Positions 47,297 through 55,185 are shown, counted from the stretch's first letter. The stretch is 64,000 nt of DNA from Desulfovibrio sp. A2 (GCF_000226255.1 NZ_AGFG01000050.1:124001-188000); one strand, 5' to 3'. The notes: generated by a model from the sequence alone, not told the origin. Made by a program: numbers and translations.

Positions 47297-47327
47297 CCGA
47301 TAGGTTGCTATTCGGTAGCGTGCTATT
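47297..47327 (-). promoter_or_regulatory. Inverted and direct repeats upstream of the RND adaptor
   Basis: CCGATAG and CTATTCGG form an imperfect dyad with a GTTG spacer, and GCTATT repeats at 47308 and 47322. The location between the TetR gene and the adaptor gene makes it a candidate operator for the pump operon. Confidence 0.35.
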
Positions 47328-47362
47328 GAAGTTTCGCGTTCTACATGGGGCGGCGGAGGCCG

Positions 47363-48121
47363 TCAAGCAGGGCGCGGTTTCTTGTCCGCGGGCTGTCCGG
47401 CAAGCGGCGCCCCAGGGGGACGGGACATGGCGGCAATGCCGCCCAGGGTGAAGCGGGTCACGCCGTCGGCGATGCGTTCGAGCACCTCGGGCGTCAGGTT
47501 TTCACGCCCGTACAGGTGGGCGATGGCGGCGCGGCCGTTGTAATGGAACGAGATGTGCCCGAAAATGGCCAGCAGGCAGGTGCGCAGCACGTGCGGGTCG
47601 CTGGCCGCCGGTCCCATCAGCCCGTGCAGGATGTCCACCAGCAGGTCGTTCACCGGCGCGATGTGCTCGCGCAGCAGCGCGTCGAAGGCGGGCGTGGGGT
47701 CGATGAACTCCAGCGACACCAGCTTGCCGTGCGCCTGGCCCACCGGGTCTTCGGCGTCGCCCAGCATGCGCAGCACAAGGCCGCGCACGAAGGCGCGCAA
47801 CCGTTCCTCTGGCGGCGAGGCGGGCGTCACCCCCTCGTCCAGGGGGTAGGCGGCCTGGCAGGTGCGCATGTAATGGTCCAGCATGGCCGCGTACAGCTTG
47901 TCCTTGCCCCCGAAATGGTAGTTCACGGCGGCCACGTTGGCCCCGGCCCGCCTGCATATCTCGCGCACCGTGGCCGACTGTTGGCCGTGCTCGGCGAACA
48001 CCTCGGCGGCGGCGGCCAGCAGCCGCTCGCGCGTGCCCTGGTCTTGCTGACCCTGCTGACCTTGCTGATAGGGCCGGTCTTGCCGAATCCGACGATCAGG
48101 CGCGCAGACGTTGTCGCTCAT
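47363..48121 (-). CDS. TetR-family repressor of the RND operon
   Basis: This 252-residue regulator has a TetR helix-turn-helix (TRERLLAAAAEVFAEHGQQS, then ICRRAGANVAAVNYHFGGKD) and a ligand domain with VLRMLGDAEDPVGQAHGKLV. It is a paralogue of the TetR protein at 37733; both have the GANxAAxNYHFGGKDKLYAA core. It lies upstream of the adaptor gene, separated by 195 bases that carry repeats, and probably controls the pump. GGGGAGC precedes the ATG. The N-terminal QQGQQGQQDQG run is repeat-derived. Confidence 0.9.
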   Translation of the reverse strand: MSDNVCAPDRRIRQDRPYQQGQQGQQDQGTRERLLAAAAEVFAEHGQQSATVREICRRAGANVAAVNYHFGGKDKLYAAMLDHYMRTCQAAYPLDEGVTPASPPEERLRAFVRGLVLRMLGDAEDPVGQAHGKLVSLEFIDPTPAFDALLREHIAPVNDLLVDILHGLMGPAASDPHVLRTCLLAIFGHISFHYNGRAAIAHLYGRENLTPEVLERIADGVTRFTLGGIAAMSRPPGAPLAGQPADKKPRPA

Positions 48122-48466
48122 TGCCCGCTCCCCGGCGTTTCACCGGTTGTCAACTTAGTTTCAAATCAAAAATTCAAGCATTGTTTGAAGCGTGGATATG
48201 CCTCCGCGCCGCCCCTGTCAACCCTCCCGGCCGATGCGGGCCCGACTGGCCCGACTGGCCCGGCTGGCCCAACCGGCCCAACCGGGTAGTCAGGCCAGAC
48301 GGGTCAGGTAGACATGGCAGGGCAGGCAGAGGGGGGACAGGCCGCATGTCCTCATGGTGCGGCAGCGGGCGAATGATTATTCCGGGCGGGGTGCCCGTGG
48401 GCCGGGACCGGCGGAGGAAGGCGGAACCGTGGGGACGGGGGCGCGGCCCCGCACCGTGCAGCCGGG
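48122..48466. other. Gap with 9-bp repeats, TetR upstream region
   Basis: No gene is seen in 345 bases. The AT-rich 48150-48190 contains TTCAAA (48160) and TTTGAA (48184), a loose dyad reminiscent of the operator at 37671. At 48239-48286 there are five 9-bp units. Confidence 0.4.
48239..48286 (+). repeat. Tandem 9-bp repeat
   Basis: Units are GGCCCGACT twice, GGCCCGGCT, and GGCCCAACC twice, followed by GGG. It is one of many 9-bp-period tracts in this window. Confidence 0.8.
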
Positions 48467-49312
48467 CTATTCCGCCGCGTCTTCGCCCCAGGCGCGCCTG
48501 CTCTTGGCCACCTTCTTGCGCACGCCCTGCCAGGTGTTCCGGGTGAGCGCGGAATGCTCCATGGCGTCCAGCATCTTGCGGTACATGGGCAACGGCGCGG
48601 CAAAGGTCATCTCGTCGGTCTTCAGGAACTTGCGGGCGGACAGGTCGAACCCGCCCAGCACGGCCCGCTCCTCTCCCCGCGCCTGGTACGCCAGCGGCCA
48701 GGCGACGAGGCCGCCGCACCCGGCGCCGAACGGCGAGGCCACGGCGTTGTGGTTGCCCGTGGCGTAACAGGCCAGCGAGAACAGCCCGTTCAGCGCCTCC
48801 GGCCGGGCGAAGAAGGCCACCACCAGCGGCATCTCGCCGTCGCCGAACTGGTGCAACGGCTTGAGCACACAGTATTTGGCCGGGGCCTCCGGAGGCATGG
48901 TGTCGTCCATGAAGGCGCGCATGGACTGGTGGTCGGGCAGGTAGTGTTCGCCCTCCATGGGCGTGCCGGGAATGCCGGTGGTGACGTAGACGATGTTGGT
49001 TTCCAGATACGCCCGGTACATGCCGGTGTAGAAGCCGCCGCCCATGCAGCCGCATTCCTCGTGGCTGATCCACGCGGCGGCTTTCTTCTTGCGGGCCAGC
49101 CACACGTTGCCCATGAGGCAGGAGAATTCGTTGCCGAAGGCCTTCCGCCAGTCGATCCGGCCCGTGGCCTCGCGGTCGCGGGTGAATATCTCACCGGGCT
49201 TGGGGCCGTACCCGCCTTCGGGCTTCACTTCGGTGTAATGCACGCCGAAGGGTTCCTCGTCGTGCCCCAGCAGTTCCAGCAGGCGCCGGGTGCGTTCAAT
49301 GACGGTCCGCAT
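48467..49312 (-). CDS. DUF169-family protein
   Basis: This 281-residue protein belongs to DUF169 (function unknown, common in anaerobes). Features are GNEFSCLMGNVWLARKK, HEECGCMGGGFYTGM (about residues 84-98), FSLACYATGNHNAVASPFGA and GCGGLVAWPLAY. The Cys positions suggest metal or cofactor binding, which is not established. GGAGG precedes the ATG. The MarR gene lies 117 bases upstream on the same strand, so the pair probably forms an operon. Confidence 0.85.
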   Translation of the reverse strand: MRTVIERTRRLLELLGHDEEPFGVHYTEVKPEGGYGPKPGEIFTRDREATGRIDWRKAFGNEFSCLMGNVWLARKKKAAAWISHEECGCMGGGFYTGMYRAYLETNIVYVTTGIPGTPMEGEHYLPDHQSMRAFMDDTMPPEAPAKYCVLKPLHQFGDGEMPLVVAFFARPEALNGLFSLACYATGNHNAVASPFGAGCGGLVAWPLAYQARGEERAVLGGFDLSARKFLKTDEMTFAAPLPMYRKMLDAMEHSALTRNTWQGVRKKVAKSRRAWGEDAAE

Positions 49313-49429
49313 GATGTTCCTCCCGTGTTGCAGGGGAATGGGCGTGCCCGCGCGGGCGGGCCGTTCCGGTTGCCTGCCGGTTCGCCGACGTGCCGGTCCG
49401 CCGACATGCCGGTCCGGCGGTCTGGCGGT

Positions 49430-49882
49430 TCAGCGGTCGGCCGTGCGCAGGGTCTCCTTCACCGTGGCCAGCACCCGCATGCAGGTGGCGTGGTCCTGCG
49501 GGCTGACGTCCTTGAGCAGCAGGACCAGGGCTTCTTCCGCCACGGCGCGGCAGCGCTCCTTCAGGGCGTCGCCCTGCTTCGTGGCGCGAACGGCCCTGCG
49601 CCGTGCGTCGGCCGGGTCGGGGTTGCGGGTAACCAGTCCTTTTCCTTCCATGGTGGCGAGCAGGCGACTCATGCCCGTCTTGTCCATGCACAGGGCGTGG
49701 GCCAGTTCATCCTGGCCGATGGCCCCCCGGTTCCACACGAACACCATGACGCCCCACTGTTCGCCGGTCAGGTCGATGCCCGCCTGGGCCATGCGGCGGC
49801 GCAGAAAGGCGGCCATGAGGCGGCTGGTGGTGAAGGTCATGAAGCCGAGTGAGCCTTCCGGATCGAAAAAGAAGTTGTTCAT
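49430..49882 (-). CDS. MarR-family regulator next to DUF169
   Basis: This 150-residue regulator has a MarR winged helix: GQDELAHALCMDKTGMSRLL and a wing with PDPADARRRAVRATKQGD. A Cys lies in the recognition-helix region (ALCMDKT), a possible redox or metal switch. ATGs are at 49882 and 49891 and a TTG at 49918, without a clear ribosome site. The promoter-operator at 49899-49925 predicts a start close to 49882, so translation may be leaderless. Probable target: itself and the DUF169 gene. Confidence 0.82.
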   Translation of the reverse strand: MNNFFFDPEGSLGFMTFTTSRLMAAFLRRRMAQAGIDLTGEQWGVMVFVWNRGAIGQDELAHALCMDKTGMSRLLATMEGKGLVTRNPDPADARRRAVRATKQGDALKERCRAVAEEALVLLLKDVSPQDHATCMRVLATVKETLRTADR

Positions 49883-49898
49883 GTCAACCATGATGGCG

Positions 49899-49925
49899 CA
49901 TGTAGTTGCTGTTGTCAACTATATG
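49899..49925 (-). promoter_or_regulatory. MarR palindromic operator over a -35 box
   Basis: CATGTAGTTG and CAACTATATG form a 10-bp dyad (one mismatch) with a seven-base spacer. The minus strand TTGACA (49917-49912) lies within it, with a weak -10 (CATCAT) 17 bases on. Confidence 0.6.
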
Positions 49926-50200
49926 CCGAGGCAACGGAGGAAGAGCGGGCCGGACGGGCGCAGGGCCAAAGCCGTGGCCTGCCATGGGGGGCGGGGAGTC
50001 AGCGTGCGAGGCCGCGACAATGCACGACGGCCGTGCCCCGTTGGCCCCCGTTGGGATCCTTGCGGGAGGTCGCGGGAGGCCGCGTGAGGTCACGCCCGTC
50101 CGCATGCGAGGGGGACGGGAGTATTGTCGGCCCGCGTGCCAGGCGTGCGGACAGCCCGGCGGGCGCGGGGTTGCCAGTCGCGCGGGCGGGGTCGCCAGAC

Positions 50201-50246
50201 GCGGCCAGGCGCGGCCTGATGTGGCCTGATGCGGCCTGATGCGGCC
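50201..50246 (+). repeat. Tandem 10-bp repeat
   Basis: GCGGCCAGGC, GCGGCCTGAT, GTGGCCTGAT, GCGGCCTGAT and GCGGCC lie 12 bases beyond the stop of the DksA-like gene. Confidence 0.75.
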
Positions 50247-50258
50247 GGGGCGGAGGCG

Positions 50259-50630
50259 CTACCGGGCCTCGATGCGTTCGGCAGCCCCGGCGGGGCGGCC
50301 CACCTGCGATTCCACCTCGGTCTGGCAGTGCACGCACAGCCGGGTGGTGGGCCGGGCCAGCAGGCGGGGCACGGGGATGTCGTCGCCGCAGGCGTCGCAC
50401 ACGCCGTAGTCGTGGGCGTCCATGGCGCGCAGCACGCCCTCGATTTCCTGGATGCGCTGGCCGGCGCGGGCCATGAGGGTCATGCTGAGGGACAGTTCGC
50501 TGATGCGCGAGGCGAATTCGTTTTCGTCGGCGCAGGCTTCCACGCCGCCCTCCACCAGCAGTTGGCGGCGCAGGTGGGTCAGTTCGGCTTCGAGGCGGCG
50601 GCGTATTTCGGCGTGTTGGCGGTCGGTCAT
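50259..50630 (-). CDS. DksA/TraR-type zinc-finger protein
   Basis: This 123-residue protein has a predicted coiled-coil N-terminus (LEAELTHLRRQLLVEGG and DENEFASRISELSLSM) and a four-Cys zinc finger near the end (CDACGDD, then CVHCQTE, CX2C-X17-CX2C). DksA/TraR proteins bind RNA polymerase's secondary channel and modulate initiation. At 123 residues it is between TraR and DksA. GGAAGGAGC precedes the ATG at 50630. The specific target promoters are unknown. Confidence 0.88.
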   Translation of the reverse strand: MTDRQHAEIRRRLEAELTHLRRQLLVEGGVEACADENEFASRISELSLSMTLMARAGQRIQEIEGVLRAMDAHDYGVCDACGDDIPVPRLLARPTTRLCVHCQTEVESQVGRPAGAAERIEAR

Positions 50631-51049
50631 GGCGTGCTCCTTCCGTTGGCGCGGCGCGGGACGCGCGGCCCGCGCGCCGTGCGGTCTGCGGAACCGCCTG
50701 GACGGCGGCCCCGGGTTTCCGGACACTGCCCCTTCTGCCCCACGGGCCGGAATGGTGCGCGACGGCGCGGCGACGGACCGCCGACAATCGGGTGACGCCG
50801 CCCCCGCCCGGTCCCCTTCACGCAATGTTCACCGATCGGTCATGGCTTCTCCACCGGACGGGCCTATCCATCCATGCAACAGGACTCCATTTCGCGGAAC
50901 AGGCACGCAGCCGCAACGGCGTCGCCTTCCGGCAACGACCGGGAAAACGCCGGCTTGTCACGCTTCCGGCCGCCATGCCGCGCGCAAGGCGGCGCACGGT
51001 GCCCCCCGCGCCACCCGTCTCCGGCCAGCAAGGCCGCCCAGGAGGACGC
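50631..51049. other. Divergent gap between DksA-like and OlsF-like genes
   Basis: No gene is seen in 419 bases. A 10-bp palindrome ACCGATCGGT lies at 50831-50840. The frame that extends the acyltransferase upstream to 50792 has no ribosome site. No promoter pair is convincing. Confidence 0.4.
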
Positions 51050-52990
51050 ATGGACATGCTCCGCCCCCGCACCCCCGCCGATTCCGCCCCGCTCAACCAT
51101 ATAATGGATACGCCGCCGGACGCATTCCCGCAGTCTGCCGCCGTCCCGGCCTCCCTGCATTCCGCCGCTTCCCGTTCGCTGGTGCCCGCCGCCGCCAGGC
51201 GCATTCCCGCCCCCCTGCGCATCCCGCTGCTGCATCTGCTGGGCGTGGGGCGCATCGACTCGCTGTACCGTGCCCTGCCGCAGGGCGAAGCCCCCCTGGA
51301 TTTCGCCCGCCAGGCCCTGGACGTGCTGGGCGTTTCCGTGCGGGCCGAGGGCGAGGGATTCGAGGGCGTGCCCGCCACTGGCCCCCTGATCATGGTGGCA
51401 AACCACCCCTTCGGCGCGCTGGAGGGGCTGGTGCTGGCGAAAGCCCTGCTGCCCGTGCGGCCTGACCTGCGCTTTCTGGCCAACTACATGCTGGCGGCCG
51501 TGCCGGAACTGCGCGACCTGATCTTTTCGGTGGACCCCTTTGGCGGCGACGGGGTGCAACGCCGCAACATGGCGGGCCTGCGCCAGGCCATCCGCCACGT
51601 GGCCGAGGGCGGGGCGCTGGTGGTGTTCCCCTCGGGCACGGTGTCGCACCTGCAACCCTCGCGGCGCGAGATCACCGACCCCACGTGGCAGTCCACGGTG
51701 GGGCGGCTGGTGCGCCGCACCGGGGCGGACGCCCTGCCCCTGTACTTTCACGGGCGCAATTCCATGCTCTTCAACCTGATGGGCCTGGTGCACCCGGCGG
51801 CGCGCACGGCCATGCTGCCCAAGGAACTGCTGCGGAAGCGCAACACCACGGTCACCCTCAGCGTGGGGCGCCCCGTGGCCGCCGCCACCTTAAGCGAACT
51901 GCCCGACGACGAGGCGCGCACCGCCTACCTGCGCATGCGCTGCTACGCGCTGAAGCCCAAGCCGCGCCGGGTGCTTTCGCTGCCGGGCAAGGCCGCGCCG
52001 GGAACTGCCGGGGCACGGCGCATGCGGCCCATCGCCGCCGCCCGGCCGCTGGAATTGCTGGAGGCGGAACTGGCCGCCATTCCGGCAGGTGACGTGCTGC
52101 TGCGCGAGGGGCCGTGGACCATCGTGGAGACCTCGGCCGAACGTTCGCCCGAGCTGATCCGCGAAATCGGCCGCCTGCGGGAGGTGACCTTCCGCGCCGT
52201 GGGCGAGGGCAGCGGCGCGCCGCTGGATCTGGATGCCTATGACGCCACCTACCGCCACCTGGTCCTGTGGCACGAGGGCGACCGCGCCCTGGCCGGGGCC
52301 TACCGCCTGGGCGAGGTGGATGCCCTGCTTGCCGCGCAGGGCCAGCGCGGGCTGTATTCCTCGTCCCTGTTCCGCTTCAGCCCGGAATTCTTCGGGGGCG
52401 CGCCCGCGCTGGAACTGGGCCGGGCCTTCGTGTCGGCGGGCTACCAGCGCGACTACGCCCCCCTGCTGCTGCTGTGGAAGGGCATCGGCCAGTTCATCCT
52501 CAAGCGCCCCGGCGTGCGCCGCCTGTTCGGCCCGGTAAGCGTGAGCCTGGACTATACGCCCTACTCGCTGAACGCCATCATGGACTACCTGACCCGCCAC
52601 CACGGCTGCGAGGCCACGGCCCGGCTGGTGCGCGGCCGCGCCGCTCCGTCCATCCGCCAGCCCGGCTGCCTGCGCCGCATCGAGCCCGCCGGGCTGGACT
52701 GGAACGCGCTGTGCGCCCTGGTGCGCGACATGGAGGGGGGCCGCACCATTCCCATCCTGTTCAAACACTACCTGAAGCTGGGCGGGCGCATCGCCACCTT
52801 CCACGTGGACCGCGCCTTCGGCTCGCTGGACGCCTTTTTGATCATCGACCTGCTGGAATCGCCGCCGCGCATGCTGCAACGCTTCATGGGCGCGGAAGGG
52901 CTGGAGCGCTACTACGCCCAGACCCCGCGAGCGGCAGGGGAGGGGGCGTCCGCTGACGCGGGCCGGGTCGCCCTGGCCGGGGAGGCGTAG
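51050..52990 (+). CDS. Bifunctional acyltransferase, OlsF-like (ornithine lipid synthesis)
   Basis: This 646-residue protein joins a PlsC-type acyltransferase (about residues 60-300, VANHPFGALEG near 113, VVFPSGTVSHLQPSRREI) to a C-terminal N-acyltransferase of the OlsB/hemolysin-like GNAT type (about residues 335-600, YRLGEVDALLAA, LELGRAFVSAGYQRDYAPL). That order is the one described for OlsF, which makes ornithine lipids by N-acylating ornithine and then O-acylating the product. The usual HX4D of PlsC reads H-PFGAL-E here, a D-to-E change. AGGAGG precedes the ATG at 51050. Assignment is by domain layout, not by close homology. Confidence 0.75.
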   Translation: MDMLRPRTPADSAPLNHIMDTPPDAFPQSAAVPASLHSAASRSLVPAAARRIPAPLRIPLLHLLGVGRIDSLYRALPQGEAPLDFARQALDVLGVSVRAEGEGFEGVPATGPLIMVANHPFGALEGLVLAKALLPVRPDLRFLANYMLAAVPELRDLIFSVDPFGGDGVQRRNMAGLRQAIRHVAEGGALVVFPSGTVSHLQPSRREITDPTWQSTVGRLVRRTGADALPLYFHGRNSMLFNLMGLVHPAARTAMLPKELLRKRNTTVTLSVGRPVAAATLSELPDDEARTAYLRMRCYALKPKPRRVLSLPGKAAPGTAGARRMRPIAAARPLELLEAELAAIPAGDVLLREGPWTIVETSAERSPELIREIGRLREVTFRAVGEGSGAPLDLDAYDATYRHLVLWHEGDRALAGAYRLGEVDALLAAQGQRGLYSSSLFRFSPEFFGGAPALELGRAFVSAGYQRDYAPLLLLWKGIGQFILKRPGVRRLFGPVSVSLDYTPYSLNAIMDYLTRHHGCEATARLVRGRAAPSIRQPGCLRRIEPAGLDWNALCALVRDMEGGRTIPILFKHYLKLGGRIATFHVDRAFGSLDAFLIIDLLESPPRMLQRFMGAEGLERYYAQTPRAAGEGASADAGRVALAGEA

Positions 52991-53290
52991 GTGTTCGCCC
53001 GGTTGACAGAAGCCGCCATGCGGGTACCCTTGCCGCCATATACCGGCGAAATGCCGCGCACGCCGTACGGTGGCGGCGCGGGGCGCAGGGCGCTGTGCGC
53101 CGTCATGTCCGTGGGCCGGAACATGGGGGGCGGCATGCGCCGCGCGGCAGGCTACGCGGCGGGCTGCATGGCCCGCCTGCGCGCACGGCGGGGGCCGCTT
53201 CCCGCGTCCGTGCCCGTCCTGCCCGCGCCCGTCCGTGTTCCCCGCGCGCAGACGCGCGGGGCCGCGCGGCCGCCGGAAACGGAGGCACCC
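52991..53290 (+). other. Leader region of the DUF523 gene
   Basis: These 300 bases contain a promoter at 53003-53030 and no gene. The frame that extends DUF523 upstream to 52991 has Arg/Pro-rich shadow composition. Confidence 0.4.
53003..53030 (+). promoter_or_regulatory. Sigma-70-like promoter
   Basis: TTGACA, 16 bases, TACCCT. The predicted start near 53037 leaves a leader of about 250 bases before the DUF523 gene. Confidence 0.5.
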
Positions 53291-53713
53291 ATGATCTACG
53301 TGGTCAGCGCCTGTCTTGCGGGCGTGGCTTGCCGCTTCGACGGAGAGGCCAACCCCCGCGAGGGGGTCATCGAACTGGTGCGGCAGGGGCTGGCCCTGCC
53401 GGTCTGTCCGGAACAGCTGGGCGGGCTGGCCACGCCGCGCCCCCCGTGCGAACTGCGCGACGGCCGCGTGCTGTGCCGCGAGGCCGACGGAACCCTGTCC
53501 GACGCCACCGATGCCTTCGCGCGCGGCGCGGAGGAAGGGGTGCGCCTGGCGCGGCTGGCGGGCTGCACGGAGGCCATCCTGAAGGCGCGCTCACCCTCGT
53601 GCGGGTGCGGGCGCATCTACGACGGCACCTTTTCCCGCACCCTGGTGGACGGCGACGGGTTGTTCGCCGCCGCCTTGCGCAAGGCGGGCATCGCGGTGCG
53701 TTGCGACGAGTAG
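53291..53713 (+). CDS. DUF523-family protein
   Basis: This 140-residue protein belongs to DUF523. Conserved segments are VVSACLAGVACRFDGE at the N-terminus, LPVCPEQLGGLATPRPPCEL (about residues 36-55) and LKARSPSCGCGRIYDGTFSR (about residues 97-116). The four or more Cys suggest an iron-sulfur or metal site. Function is not established. GGAGG lies five bases before the ATG. Confidence 0.9.
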   Translation: MIYVVSACLAGVACRFDGEANPREGVIELVRQGLALPVCPEQLGGLATPRPPCELRDGRVLCREADGTLSDATDAFARGAEEGVRLARLAGCTEAILKARSPSCGCGRIYDGTFSRTLVDGDGLFAAALRKAGIAVRCDE

Positions 53714-53837
53714 CCGGGGCTGGCCGGGCCCAATCGGGCTCAGCCGGGCAGTGCGCCCGGCTGGCGGCATCGGCACGTGCGGCAACTGGTGACGGCTGGC
53801 GACGGCGCGGGCATCCGCACGGCGGCGAACCAATTTC

Positions 53838-53878
53838 CGAAGCCGGAAGGAGACCACCCTGTCTTCCTTCCGGCTTCG
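53838..53878 (+). terminator. Hairpin downstream of DUF523
   Basis: CGAAGCCGGAAGGA pairs with TCCTTCCGGCTTCG around a 13-base loop. There is no U-run, so termination is uncertain. Confidence 0.45.
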
Positions 53879-53948
53879 TGCGTTGTGCCGGGTTGGGCAT
53901 GCCGTCCCCGGCGGCGCGGCCGGGATGGCGGCGGATGTCCGTGCCGCG

Positions 53949-54079
53949 TTTGTGCACCGGCGGGGATGGAGAGATTTGCACACGTGCAGGCTGTTTGTGC
54001 AAAACACATGTGCATTGTGTTGCACAAATAGGTTCTGCACATTTTCATGAAAAATGGTAACATGCTGAAAATATGTGCA
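53949..54079 (+). promoter_or_regulatory. Cluster of TGTGCA/TGCACA boxes upstream of an orphan sigma-54 promoter
   Basis: Boxes lie at 53951, 53977, 53996, 54009, 54021, 54036 and 54074, with a related GTGCA at 53984. TTTGTGCA (53994-54001) and TGCACAAA (54021-54028) form an inverted pair around AACACA...TGTGTT. This density in 130 bases is far above background and is typical of an enhancer for a sigma-54 activator. The binding protein is unknown. Confidence 0.75.
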
Positions 54080-54087
54080 TTCAATGT

Positions 54088-54104
54088 TTGGCACGGCCTG
54101 TGCT
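54088..54104 (+). promoter_or_regulatory. Orphan sigma-54 promoter
   Basis: TTGGCACGGCCTGTGCT matches the -24/-12 consensus except one position of the -12 element (TTGC reads GTGC). The predicted start is near 54116. No ordinary gene begins within 800 bases downstream. Confidence 0.85.
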
Positions 54105-54115
54105 TATTTCCCATC

Positions 54116-54790
54116 AGCGCATGACAACGCTGCCCTTCACAGAGTGCAAGCCCTAGCCTGATCCCCCTGGCCGCCGCGACCCGCCGGTCGCGGCGGCCCC
54201 CCTCCCCCCGGCATCGGCCAGCGGAAGGGGCAGGGCAAAGCGCTTCGAAGGCAACCCCCCACGTGCGGCCCGGCACGTTTCGGGCGGCAAGGGAACTTCG
54301 CGAGTCCCCTCGCGGATACGGTGGACGTGTGGCGTCCCGTTCCCCCGCAGCTCCAGGCTCCCCTCCGGTTCCCCCTTGCGGAGATGGGCACGGGCGATGA
54401 ATTCGCGGCAACGGCCGCCGGGCCAAGGCGACGGCCCGAACGGCCGAAGCGATACGGGAGCATCGGCAACAAACCGAAACGCACCCGCACTGTGCCGGAC
54501 AGACCTCCTCCAGTCCGCACGGTATCTCCAGCCGGGGGCTCGTAGCCCCCGGAAGCGACCAGCGGTCGCCACGGCGACCGACGACATAGTGCCCAAAGCA
54601 CACGAGACAGCGACCAGCCCAAACTCCTCCTTCGTTGATGCAGTGACCGCAGGGGCGGCGGGACAGCCCACCCGCCGCCCCCCCTTCAGCCCAAGTCCTG
54701 ATTTCCCCTGATTCCCTTGGTTCCCCCGCCTCTCTTGGACAATCCGATCCCCTTGCAGGACCCCGGCCGACACTGGCCGGGGTCTTGTTT
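54116..54790 (+). ncRNA. Candidate structured sigma-54-dependent RNA
   Basis: The unit runs from the predicted sigma-54 start to the intrinsic terminator at 54759-54790, about 675 bases. It contains an 11-codon reading frame (54121-54156, MTTLPFTECKP) and at least six perfect hairpins, at 54169-54198 (13-bp stem), 54261-54278, 54299-54314, 54532-54552, 54563-54580 and 54652-54681. Longer frames are Arg/Pro rich without ribosome sites. No RNase P, tmRNA, 6S or SRP signature was recognised. GC-rich DNA forms hairpins by chance, so the RNA reading rests mainly on the promoter and terminator. Confidence 0.35.
54759..54790 (+). terminator. Intrinsic terminator
   Basis: GACCCCGGCC pairs with GGCCGGGGTC around GACACT, followed by TTGTTT. 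No protein gene ends nearby, so it marks the end of a non-coding or tiny-peptide transcript. Confidence 0.8.
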
Positions 54791-54814
54791 GCGCGGCGCG
54801 GCCCGCCGCCCGCG

Positions 54815-54844
54815 TTGACACCCGTCGCCCCCCGCGACTACCAT
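54815..54844 (+). promoter_or_regulatory. Sigma-70-like promoter for the 52-residue protein
   Basis: TTGACA, 18 bases, TACCAT, with a predicted start near 54851 and a leader of about 88 bases. Confidence 0.55.
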
Positions 54845-54891
54845 CCGCGCGGCGGCCGGACGCTTCCACCCCGGAAATTCTTCCGGCCCCA

Positions 54892-54925
54892 CACCCCAAC
54901 CGGCTCCGCACCCCAACCGGCTTCG
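54892..54925 (+). repeat. Tandem 17-bp duplication in a leader
   Basis: CACCCCAACCGGCTCCG is followed directly by CACCCCAACCGGCTTCG, just upstream of the ribosome site of the 52-residue protein gene. Confidence 0.8.
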
Positions 54926-54938
54926 TATAAGGACAGGC

Positions 54939-55097
54939 ATGGACAGCTACATCGTTCGCGGCATCCTCATCGGCGGCTCCCTCGGCGTGTTCGCGGCGCT
55001 GCTGGGCCTTAGCGACAGCATCCCCCGCGCCTTCGGCGTGGGCATGATCGGCGGTTTCCTGGCGGGCATAACCCTGGAACGCCGCCGCAGGAAGTAG
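54939..55097 (+). CDS. Small two-helix membrane protein, 52 residues
   Basis: The protein has two hydrophobic segments (GILIGGSLGVFAALLGL and FGVGMIGGFLAGITL) and a basic tail (ERRRRK). AAGGA lies five bases before the ATG, and a good promoter lies about 95 bases upstream. The positive tail predicts both ends in the cytoplasm. No family was recognised. It is too short for routine gene finders. Confidence 0.75.
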   Translation: MDSYIVRGILIGGSLGVFAALLGLSDSIPRAFGVGMIGGFLAGITLERRRRK

Positions 55098-55185
55098 CCG
55101 CCGCGACCGCCTGGCCCCGTTTATCCGCCTTTCCCGATTCCTCTCCGACCGTATCGCCGCGCCCTGTGCGCCGCGCCAAATGCAA

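Larger units (their letters stand above)
49892..50258 (-). other. Gap upstream of the MarR gene, downstream of the DksA-like gene
   Basis: The 367-base gap contains the MarR palindrome (49899-49925) and a 10-bp tandem repeat (50201-50246) close to the stop of the DksA-like gene. No gene or terminator was recognised. Confidence 0.4.

Noticed and set aside
53740..54603. Long frames on both strands in the gene-poor 53.7-54.9 kb region
   Set aside because: They are Arg/Pro/Gly/Cys rich, lack ribosome sites and cross the sigma-54 promoter and hairpins; no family is suggested.
54116..54790. Known housekeeping RNA (RNase P, tmRNA, 6S, SRP) in the orphan unit
   Set aside because: None of the conserved sequence hallmarks of these RNAs were seen.
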